Assembly (NCBI GenBank): GCA_026388595.1
Contig: JAPLJM010000235.1
Coordinates: forward strand, 1 to 11,556
DNA length: 11,556 nucleotides
Reading direction: 5' to 3'
From: Deltaproteobacteria bacterium
GTDB taxonomy: Bacteria > Desulfobacterota > Syntrophia > Syntrophales > Fen-1087
A program made the translations under genes and the position numbers. Below, piece by piece: positions 1-5,642 of this stretch. Under the pieces are notes generated by a model. It worked only from the letters and a program-made list of their open reading frames with translations, was not told where the DNA came from and searched no databases. Numbering within the stretch: position 1 is the stretch's first letter; every line of letters begins with the position of its first letter.

Positions 1-488
1 CGGGACTCCGGCCGGGTGATGTGGTCCTGGACATCAATGGAAAAACAATTAAGGATTCCCACCAGTTGCTTATCTTGATTGCCACTTTTCACGTAGGTGA
101 CAAAGTCAGCGTCAAAGTCCTGCGGGATGGACAGGAAAAGACGTTCCAGGTGACAGTTGCCGAAAGAAAAGACCGGCCGGAGGTTGCCAGGGAAAGTGTT
201 GACGGGAACGTATCTTTCGGCATGACCGTTCAGGACATTACACCGCAAATTGCACGTCAGCTCGATATTCCCAGATCAAAGGGCGTTATTGTGACGGATG
301 TTGATGAAGGCAGTCCTGCCGACGAAGTGGGGATACAGCCGCGGGATATTATCCTCCAGGTCAATAAGGTAAATATCAGTTCACTGAAGGATTACCAACG
401 GGAAATATCAAAACCGTCTGCAAAAAACAGTGTCCTGCTGCTGATTAAACGGGGGAAATCGACCTATTATGTGGCGCTCCGCCGATAG
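1..488 (+). CDS. degP: DegP/HtrA-family periplasmic serine protease, C-terminal PDZ part (5'-truncated)
   Basis: The reading frame is open from base 3 and ends at TAG 486-488; the protease domain and start lie outside the window. The visible part, about 161 residues, begins in the carboxyl half of a first PDZ domain, with the typical GLRPGDVVLDINGK stretch at 3-44. It continues into a second complete PDZ domain (about bases 220-480), with FGMTVQDITP, a GVIVTDVDEGSPA loop and GIQPRDIILQVN. Two tandem PDZ domains at the C-terminus are the hallmark of DegP/DegQ/MucD (Do family) proteases, which degrade or chaperone misfolded envelope proteins in the periplasm. The PDZ domains bind substrate C-termini and hold the oligomer together. 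The catalytic His-Asp-Ser triad cannot be checked, so DegP, DegQ and MucD cannot be told apart. A PDZ-containing protein of another type is possible but less likely. Confidence 0.85.
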   Translation, partial: GLRPGDVVLDINGKTIKDSHQLLILIATFHVGDKVSVKVLRDGQEKTFQVTVAERKDRPEVARESVDGNVSFGMTVQDITPQIARQLDIPRSKGVIVTDVDEGSPADEVGIQPRDIILQVNKVNISSLKDYQREISKPSAKNSVLLLIKRGKSTYYVALRR

Positions 489-860
489 TCCCGCTTTGAA
501 GCACCGGATAAGGGTCTGAAAAGCGTGCTATCCAGGACAGTCCCAGAAAAAGATCCATTGGAAATAGACATGAGAGGACCTTTGAAAAATGGTTCGCCGC
601 CGTTCATGAATCTTTTTCGCTTCAGAAAAGTTCATGTCACATTATGATAAAAAAACAAGCTGTTAACTTTCGTGCTGGGAAGGTGAAAAACATTTGATTC
701 ACCGCTTGCGAACCCTTTTCCACCGGTTATGCAAAGCTCTAGTGAGATGTTTTCTGTGGAATTGGGCGCAAGTGATTATACGCAGCAATGAGACCGGATA
801 AAGTGCAGCACCACCGATGGATTTATTTCGAAGTCACCAGGCAGGGGGAATGAGATCAGG
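489..860. other. Non-coding gap between the DegP-type gene and the DNA glycosylase gene
   Basis: This 372-base stretch has no convincing gene on either strand. The only small frame with a plausible start is a 25-codon ORF at 570-647, which has a poor ribosome site and no recognisable content. The region holds an 11-pair interrupted hairpin at 605-636 and a shorter inverted repeat, GGTGAA (682-687) with TTCACC (698-703). No T-tract follows either one, so neither is a standard intrinsic terminator. The promoter for the glycosylase gene should lie here, but only weak matches to a sigma-70 promoter are visible (for example TTGCGA at 706-711 with TATGCA at 728-733). Confidence 0.6.
605..636. repeat. 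Interrupted inverted repeat (hairpin)
   Basis: CATGAA (605-610) pairs exactly with TTCATG (631-636). After one unpaired T at 611, CTTTT (612-616) pairs with AAAAG (626-630), giving 11 pairs and a loop of about 9 bases. No T-run follows on the plus strand; on the minus strand a T5 run lies about a dozen bases beyond the stem. It may be an RNA processing or weak termination structure downstream of the DegP-type gene. No function is demonstrated. Confidence 0.45.
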
Positions 861-1520
861 ATGACTCAGGCCGCACAGGGTCGCGCTTCGCTTCAAAAAA
901 TCTACGAGATTCTCAATGGATATTTCGGTAATCTGCGCTGGTGGCCCGGCGACTCCCCTTTCGAGGTCATTGTCGGAGCGATTCTGACCCAAAACACGGC
1001 CTGGAAAAATGTGGAAGCGGCCCTGGATCAGCTGAAAGCGAGAGACCTGCTTCATCCTGAAAGATTGTTGCACATAGCGGACACGCACCTCGCCGATCTG
1101 ATTCGGCCCGCAGGCTACTACAGGGTCAAAACAAAACGCCTGAAGGCCTTTCTTAATTTTCTAAATCAAGAGTATCAAAATAATTTGGATGCATTGTTTG
1201 CAGAAGACCTTTGGATTTTAAGGAATAAATTGTTGTCTGTCCACGGGGTTGGCGAGGAGACAGCCGACAGCATTCTCCTGTATGGCGGCGGGAAACCCGT
1301 CTTTGTCATTGATGCTTACACCCGCAGGATTTTGCAAAGGCATGGTATCATCGCCGACAACGCCCGCTATGCAGATATTCAAGCGCTTTTCATGACCAGC
1401 ATGCCCCCAAGCGCTCCGCTTTTTAACCAGTATCATGCATTGCTGGTGAACACAGGGAAGCAATTCTGCAGGAAGAAAAACCCCAAATGTAACCTCTGTC
1501 CGCTCCAATCGTCTCATTGA
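861..1520 (+). CDS. Endonuclease III-family (HhH-GPD) DNA glycosylase, MagIII-like, with altered Fe-S motif
   Basis: A 219-residue protein of the HhH-GPD base-excision-repair superfamily, close in size to E. coli Nth (211 aa). The N-terminal half has the family stretch VIVGAILTQNTAW (37-48). The helix-hairpin-helix is at about 124-139 (HGVGEETA), followed by VIDAYTRRI with the catalytic Asp at D151. In Nth the hairpin carries a catalytic lysine (GVGRKTA); here that position is E133. The enzyme is therefore probably a monofunctional glycosylase without beta-lyase activity, as in the MagIII 3-methyladenine glycosylases. The C-terminus has C203-x6-C210-x2-C213, the first three ligands of the usual [4Fe-4S] motif C-x6-C-x2-C-x5-C. 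The fourth position is H219, the last residue. ATG 861 is the first start in frame; a G-rich ribosome site sits about 12 bases upstream, which is rather far. The stop codon directly abuts a parS site. The fold is certain; substrate preference is inferred. Confidence 0.88.
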   Translation: MTQAAQGRASLQKIYEILNGYFGNLRWWPGDSPFEVIVGAILTQNTAWKNVEAALDQLKARDLLHPERLLHIADTHLADLIRPAGYYRVKTKRLKAFLNFLNQEYQNNLDALFAEDLWILRNKLLSVHGVGEETADSILLYGGGKPVFVIDAYTRRILQRHGIIADNARYADIQALFMTSMPPSAPLFNQYHALLVNTGKQFCRKKNPKCNLCPLQSSH

Positions 1521-1549
1521 TGTTTCACGTGGAACATCGGCTTTTTTGC
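1520..1549 (+). terminator. Possible terminator-like structure formed by the parS palindrome plus T-tract
   Basis: In RNA, AUGUUUC (1520-1526) can pair with GGAACAU (1531-1537), including one G-U pair, around an ACGU tetraloop. A run of six T begins four bases later, after CGGC. The stem is AT-rich and the gap before the T-run is longer than usual, so it would be a weak terminator for the glycosylase gene. The palindrome is fully explained by ParB binding, so termination is only a possible second role. Confidence 0.3.
1521..1536. other. parS: Chromosomal parS site (ParB/Spo0J binding)
   Basis: TGTTTCACGTGGAACA matches the conserved bacterial parS consensus TGTTYCACGTGRAACA. Its left half is the Bacillus form (TGTTTCAC) and its right half is the Caulobacter/Pseudomonas form (GTGGAACA). 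With the flanking A and T it makes an 18-base palindrome (1520-1537) with a single mismatched pair. It starts on the base after the TGA of the glycosylase gene. parS sites load the ParB CTPase clamp for chromosome segregation and normally cluster near oriC. It is the only full match seen in the window. With four allowed sequences of 4^16, about 1e-5 chance occurrences are expected in 11.5 kb. Confidence 0.9.
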
Positions 1550-1638
1550 TTGCATTCGCATTTGATAACACAGGAACCCAGAAAGGGAGCGGCACGGGGT
1601 TTTCGGGGGGTTGCCCTCTGGGGCCGGGTTTACGCCAC

Positions 1639-1658
1639 GCAAAGCCTGCCTCCTTTGC
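1639..1658 (-). repeat. Short inverted repeat just downstream of the SDR gene
   Basis: GCAAAG (1639-1644) and CTTTGC (1653-1658) form a 6-bp stem with an 8-base loop, five bases past the SDR stop codon on the minus strand. No T-tract follows on that strand, so it is not a clear intrinsic terminator. It could be a stabilising 3' hairpin or part of a Rho-dependent end for the five-gene cluster. The rest of the convergent gap (1537-1663) is G-rich and holds no gene. Confidence 0.3.
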
Positions 1659-1663
1659 CAGTG

Positions 1664-2431
1664 TTACGCCAGCATTCCTCCGTCCACCACGATGCAGGCC
1701 CCCGTCATATAGGAAGAAGCATTGGAAACCATATAGAGGACGGCGCCTGCCATTTCTTCGGGGTTTGCGGCCCGTCCCAGGGGAATCGAGGGCAGAATGA
1801 TTTTCATGATATCGGGATTGCTGATCATCATCGATGAAAATTTCGTATCCGTCAAACCCGGAAGCAGGGCGTTCACCCGGATGTTCAGGGGCCCCAGTTC
1901 CTTGGCAAAAGACTTGGTCAAAGCGACGATTCCCGCTTTCGTGATGGAATAGATGCCCTGGAAGGGCGCCGGGCGGATGGCGTTAATCGAAGCCACATTG
2001 ACAATCACGCCGCCACCCTGGTCCTTCATCATTCTGGCCGCTTCCTGGCTGATGAAAAAGACGCCTTTCATGTTGACGGCAAAGGTTTTGTCCCAGGCCT
2101 TTTCGTCGGCGCTTAGCACATCTCCGAAAAAGGGATTGGTCGCGGCATTATTGACCAGGATATCGAGGCGCTTATATTTGGTTTTAATTTCACTGAATAA
2201 ATGGTGAATCTGCGCCATCTCTCCCGTATGGCAGGCGATGCTGGCGGCCTTCCCGCCGGCCTTGATGATTTCATCTTCCACGCGTTTCAGATCATCAAGT
2301 TTCCGGCTGGCCAGGATCACCTGGGCGCCGTGGCTGGCCAGCGTTTTGGCGATGGCCTCGCCGATGCCACGGCTGGCACCGGTTACCAGGGCGGTTTTAT
2401 TTTCCAAAAGAAACAGGTCACGCTGCATCAT
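1664..2431 (-). CDS. SDR-family NAD(P)H-dependent oxidoreductase (possible 4-oxoacyl-CoA reductase)
   Basis: A classical short-chain dehydrogenase of 255 residues, the normal length. The cofactor glycine motif TGASRGIG is at 17-24. ASRK at 41-44, at the end of the second strand, favours NADP(H) over NAD(H) because Arg replaces the usual Asp. NNAA is at 94-97. The catalytic tetrad is N120, S148, Y161 and K165 (YSITK). The C-terminal strand is GACIVVDGG. Catalysis is reversible ketone/alcohol oxidoreduction; a soluble tetramer is usual for the family. Two adjacent ATGs (2429-2431 and 2426-2428) both lie at workable distances from AAGGAG. It is the last gene of the five-gene cluster, 40 bases after the kinase gene. 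SDRs of this kind are usually auto-labelled 3-oxoacyl-ACP reductase, but it sits in an acyl-CoA cluster without fatty-acid-synthesis genes. By analogy with LvaD of P. putida it may reduce a 4-oxoacyl-CoA to the 4-hydroxyacyl-CoA. The family is certain; the substrate is inference. Confidence 0.9.
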   Translation of the reverse strand: MMQRDLFLLENKTALVTGASRGIGEAIAKTLASHGAQVILASRKLDDLKRVEDEIIKAGGKAASIACHTGEMAQIHHLFSEIKTKYKRLDILVNNAATNPFFGDVLSADEKAWDKTFAVNMKGVFFISQEAARMMKDQGGGVIVNVASINAIRPAPFQGIYSITKAGIVALTKSFAKELGPLNIRVNALLPGLTDTKFSSMMISNPDIMKIILPSIPLGRAANPEEMAGAVLYMVSNASSYMTGACIVVDGGMLA

Positions 2432-2471
2432 TGCTTTTCTCCTTGTGAATCATAATAAGAAAAAAATTCCT

Positions 2472-3539
2472 TTATAGATCGGATTTTCCGATGACGCTTT
2501 TGGCCGCTTCTTCCAGCACATGAACTGCAAAAATCATATGCTTGAAACGTTCATCTTTGGTTTGACCGTGGTAGAAGCGGTAATAAATCTGCTGAGCAAT
2601 CGCGGCGAGGCGAAAGAGGCCGAAGCAATAATAAAAATCGATATGCTCAATGGAAATGCCCATCTTCTCGGCGTAGCAGTCGACCAACTCCCTCCGGGTC
2701 ATCATGCCGTCCAGTTGGGTTGGCACCATCCGGATGGCCTGCATGTTCGGCGGATCATCCCGGTCAATCCAGTAGGCCAGGGCGCCTCCGAGATCCATCA
2801 GCGGATCACCGATGGTGGCCATTTCCCAGTCCAGGACGCCGATGATCTTCAGCGGGTTCCGCGGATCCAATACCACGTTATCAAAACGATAATCATTATG
2901 AATGACGGAGGCCTGAAGGCTATCGCCCGGTATTTTGTCATGAAGCCAGGCCATGACCGGCTCAAAATCCGGCGCATCCTCCGTCCGTGCACTCCGATAA
3001 CGCCCTGACCACCCCTCCACCTGCCGCTTGACGTAACCCTCCGGTTTGCCGTAGCTCTCCAGCCCGGCTTTTTTATAATCCACATGATGAAGGGCCACAT
3101 AAACATCAATGAGGTTTTCGCAGAGAATTTTTGCCTTTTCCGGTGTAAAGGACAGTCCTTTGGGCAGATCCTTTCTCAGAATGATACCTTTAATCCGCTC
3201 CATGACGTAAAAAGGGCAACCGATAATCGATTCGTCTTCTGTGCAGGCCAATGGTTCCGGACAATAGGGAAAGAGAGGCTTCAGGGCTTTCTGGATGCGA
3301 TACTCCCGTCCCATGTCATGAGCAGTCTTAACTTTGCGACCGAAGGGAGGCCGCCGGAAGACCATTTCACGGTCTCCCATTTTCAATAGATAAGTCAGGT
3401 TGGAATGGCCGCCGGGAAACTGCGTTACCACCAGCGTTCCCTGAAGTCCGGGAATGGTGTCCTTCAGGAACGCCTCCACCTTTGCCACTTCAAAATCCTC
3501 ACCTTCACGAATCGGCTTTGTCTTGTCGATAAAATCCAT
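2472..3539 (-). CDS. APH-family phosphotransferase (LvaA / ACAD10-11 kinase-domain type)
   Basis: A 355-residue kinase-fold protein of the aminoglycoside phosphotransferase/choline kinase family. The nucleotide loop FPGGHSNLTYLL is at 41-52, followed by MVFRRPPFG at 59-67. The catalytic loop is HNDYRFDN at 214-221, with catalytic Asp D216 and metal ligand N221. The metal-binding LDWEMATIGDP at 236-246 gives D237. The PGGxSN...RRPP signature and TIGDPLMDLG are typical of the APH subgroup found beside or fused to acyl-CoA dehydrogenases, not of drug-resistance enzymes. In P. putida LvaA and in human ACAD10/11 this domain phosphorylates the 4-hydroxyl of 4-hydroxyacyl-CoA. That assignment here rests on context. 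ATG 3539 has AGGAG seven bases upstream. The gene lies 24 bases after the acyl-CoA dehydrogenase gene and 40 before the SDR gene, so co-transcription is likely. An aminoglycoside resistance role is unlikely. Confidence 0.9.
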   Translation of the reverse strand: MDFIDKTKPIREGEDFEVAKVEAFLKDTIPGLQGTLVVTQFPGGHSNLTYLLKMGDREMVFRRPPFGRKVKTAHDMGREYRIQKALKPLFPYCPEPLACTEDESIIGCPFYVMERIKGIILRKDLPKGLSFTPEKAKILCENLIDVYVALHHVDYKKAGLESYGKPEGYVKRQVEGWSGRYRSARTEDAPDFEPVMAWLHDKIPGDSLQASVIHNDYRFDNVVLDPRNPLKIIGVLDWEMATIGDPLMDLGGALAYWIDRDDPPNMQAIRMVPTQLDGMMTRRELVDCYAEKMGISIEHIDFYYCFGLFRLAAIAQQIYYRFYHGQTKDERFKHMIFAVHVLEEAAKSVIGKSDL

Positions 3540-3563
3540 GGTTCACTCCTGTGGCTATTTGTT

Positions 3564-4763
3564 CTATCGGCCTGAATACCCCTTGAGAATCCTTCTGGCG
3601 ACAGACATTTTATGCACTTCATCGGGGCCGTCGTAAATGCGGGCTGCCCGCTCGTGCCGGTAAAAGAAAGAAATGATGGTATCATCGGTCATCCCCAGCC
3701 CGCCATGGACCTGTAAGGCCCGGTCAATGACATTCTGCATCACATTGGCGACGAAGAATTTGATGAGTGCGATATCCTCCCGAGCCTCCTTGACGCCCAG
3801 GTTTTCGATCTTCCAGGCGGCATGGAGCGTCATCAGCCGCGCTGCTTGAATGTCGGCAGCGGATTCTGCAATCCACGACTGAATGATCTGTTGGGTGGAC
3901 AGGGTCTTGCGATCCGGTGAGATGATCCGCTGAGAGGCCCGGGCGCACATCAGGTCAAAGACCCGATGGCATATGCCGATCCAGCGCATGCAGTGATGAA
4001 TCCGACCCGGTCCCAGCCTCTCCTGGGCAATCACAAAACCGAACCCCTCCGGTCCCAGCAGGTTTTCCTGGGGGACCCGGCAGGACTGATAGAGAATTTC
4101 GCCATGGCTGAAATAATCGCTGCCCGCATGGCCCATGACGGAGATGTTCCGCACGAGGTTAAACCCAGGGGTATCGGTGGGTACGATGATCATACTTGCA
4201 CGCAGATGGGGGGCGGCTTCCGGGTTGGTCACGGCCATGACAATGGCAAAGGCGGAGCCGTCTGCAGAGCTGGAGTACCACTTCTGGCCGTTAATCACAT
4301 AATCATTGCCGTCTTTGGCGGCTGTTGTATCCATCATGACGGGATTGGAGCCGGGAAGCTCTACTTCCGTCATGGAAAAGCAGCTCCGGATATCCCCGTC
4401 CACCAGGGGCTTTAGATATTTTTTTTGTTGCTTTTCCGTTCCGTACTTATGGAGAATCTCGATATTTCCGGCATCGGGGGCCTGACATCCGAAGATATAA
4501 TGTCCCAGCGGCGACCGGCCCAGGACTTCAGACACCAGGGCATGGTCCATCAGGTCCAGTCCCATGCCCCCGAATTCTTTCGGATGGTTGGGGGCCCATA
4601 ATTCCATCTGCTTGACCATCCGCCGCTTCTCGGCCAGCTCAGGCAGCATTGCCTTGAAGTCTTTCGTTAAAAATTCGGGCTCCAGTGGAATCAGTTCCTT
4701 TTCGATAAATTCCGCCATCATCCCGATGACAGCCTGCATTTTTTCATGTACGGTAAAATCCAT
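3564..4763 (-). CDS. ACAD10/11-type acyl-CoA dehydrogenase family protein
   Basis: A full-length flavoprotein of 399 residues from the chosen start. CFSMTE at 128-133 lies in the FAD/substrate-binding middle domain, with WYSSSADG at about 162-169. QVHGGLGMT at 351-359 is the usual FAD contact from the partner subunit. The C-terminal YDGPDEVH at 377-384 occupies the position of the catalytic glutamate loop of MCAD (YEG...), with Asp (D378) in place of Glu. As I recall, human ACAD11 also has DGPDEVH, so this places the protein with the ACAD10/11 and LvaC group, not with straight-chain beta-oxidation enzymes. Next to the APH kinase, the likely substrate is a 4-phosphoacyl-CoA converted to an enoyl-CoA, but this is inferred. 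Three successive starts exist (TTG 4769, ATG 4766, ATG 4763). AGGAGG at 4770-4775 is six bases from ATG 4763, so that start is chosen. Confidence 0.92.
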   Translation of the reverse strand: MDFTVHEKMQAVIGMMAEFIEKELIPLEPEFLTKDFKAMLPELAEKRRMVKQMELWAPNHPKEFGGMGLDLMDHALVSEVLGRSPLGHYIFGCQAPDAGNIEILHKYGTEKQQKKYLKPLVDGDIRSCFSMTEVELPGSNPVMMDTTAAKDGNDYVINGQKWYSSSADGSAFAIVMAVTNPEAAPHLRASMIIVPTDTPGFNLVRNISVMGHAGSDYFSHGEILYQSCRVPQENLLGPEGFGFVIAQERLGPGRIHHCMRWIGICHRVFDLMCARASQRIISPDRKTLSTQQIIQSWIAESAADIQAARLMTLHAAWKIENLGVKEAREDIALIKFFVANVMQNVIDRALQVHGGLGMTDDTIISFFYRHERAARIYDGPDEVHKMSVARRILKGYSGR

Positions 4764-4859
4764 CATCAACCTCCTGTTTTGTTCACATGATCTGAAATAC
4801 TTGCCCGATTCGCTCTGGTCATTGCAGGGTGTGCAAACGCCACGACCGCCTCCTGTTCT

Positions 4860-5570
4860 TTATCGATATGTTATCCATCCGGAATCATTTAGCAATTCAA
4901 GATGGGCGGCATTGTTGAAAGCCGTTAGCGCCACCCGGTCATGATCATAAACGAATGTCGTCACCGACGTATTGACGATATGCCAGGCGGTCCGCAGGGC
5001 TTTCTCATCGGATAGACCCAGGGCCATCTGCACCGCTGCGGAAATCGGACCGCCGGAGGTACAGATCAAGATATTTTTTTTTCGGCCGTTTTTCGCCATG
5101 ACCTTCCGAAAACCGGCTTGCACCCGCTCACGGAAATCCTGCCAGCGGATGATTCCCGGCTTGTCAGCTTCGCCGGAAATCCATCGCACCATGATTTTTT
5201 CAAAAACCCGCTGAAAGGCTTTTTTATCGGCATAGAAGTTTTCCATGTCCGCCTTCAGGGAAGGGTCCTTACGGGCAACATCATCAAGGTGGGCCATGAT
5301 GATGTCCCGGGAACTGTACTCATCGAATTCATTGAAGATGCACAGCTCCGGCGGGGCGTAACCCCGCGCCCGGTAAATGGAGATGACTTCATGTGCCGTG
5401 TCTTTCTGCCGGATCATATTGCCGGCATAGACGGCATCAAAGGAGAACCCAGTTCGAATAAGATGTTCGGCGAGAATCCCGCACTGCTTCCGCCCTTTCT
5501 CAGAAAGTTGGTCGTAGTTGTCTTTTCCAAAGGAGGCCTGTCCGTGCCGGACCATGTATATTTTACTCAA
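4860..5570 (-). CDS. Histidine phosphatase (phosphoglycerate mutase-like) family protein with atypical second active-site motif
   Basis: A 236-residue protein of the histidine phosphatase superfamily. The first strand KIYMVRHG carries the phosphate-accepting H9 beside R8. R54 (NMIRQKDTAHE) and E81 (NEFDEY) fit the second arginine and the acid/base Glu. The second catalytic histidine normally occurs in an HGG or HGN motif; here the equivalent stretch is ICTSGGPIS, with S172 in its place. H213 (NNAAHLEL) is a possible substitute. The protein may be a phosphatase with altered mechanism, a phosphotransferase or a binding protein. The start is TTG 5570: an in-frame TGA lies three codons upstream, and the later ATG (5555) would remove the first beta strand. 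AGGA lies nine bases upstream. It is the second gene of the cluster, 72 bases after the synthetase and 96 before the dehydrogenase. In an APH-kinase cluster it might remove phosphate from a phosphorylated intermediate; this is speculation. Confidence 0.85.
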   Translation of the reverse strand: MSKIYMVRHGQASFGKDNYDQLSEKGRKQCGILAEHLIRTGFSFDAVYAGNMIRQKDTAHEVISIYRARGYAPPELCIFNEFDEYSSRDIIMAHLDDVARKDPSLKADMENFYADKKAFQRVFEKIMVRWISGEADKPGIIRWQDFRERVQAGFRKVMAKNGRKKNILICTSGGPISAAVQMALGLSDEKALRTAWHIVNTSVTTFVYDHDRVALTAFNNAAHLELLNDSGWITYR

Positions 5571-5642
5571 GAATCGTCATCCTTTTTTCGATGTTCATCC
5601 ATACGACGAAGCCTCATGGAGGTCAATAATGTTTTCATCTAT

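Noticed and set aside
86..105. parS-like TTTCACGTAGGTGAC in the PDZ coding region
   Set aside because: Only the left half matches; the right half is wrong, and it is coding sequence.
570..647. 25-codon ORF in the 489-860 gap
   Set aside because: Weak ribosome site, no recognisable content, and it runs through the hairpin. Such an ORF is expected by chance.
1517..1837. Open frame starting MFHVEH after the glycosylase stop
   Set aside because: The first residues are just the parS palindrome read as codons. The rest is low-quality sequence antisense to the end of the SDR gene, with no family resemblance.
2472..3539. Aminoglycoside resistance gene
   Set aside because: The APH fold is shared, but the context and the signatures of the acyl-CoA-dehydrogenase-linked subgroup point to metabolism. 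No mobile element is nearby.
5563..5580. Mini-ORF ATG-ACG-ATT-CTT-GAG-TAA (minus) overlapping the histidine phosphatase start
   Set aside because: It could be a leader for coupled initiation at TTG 5570, but at five codons it cannot be told from chance.
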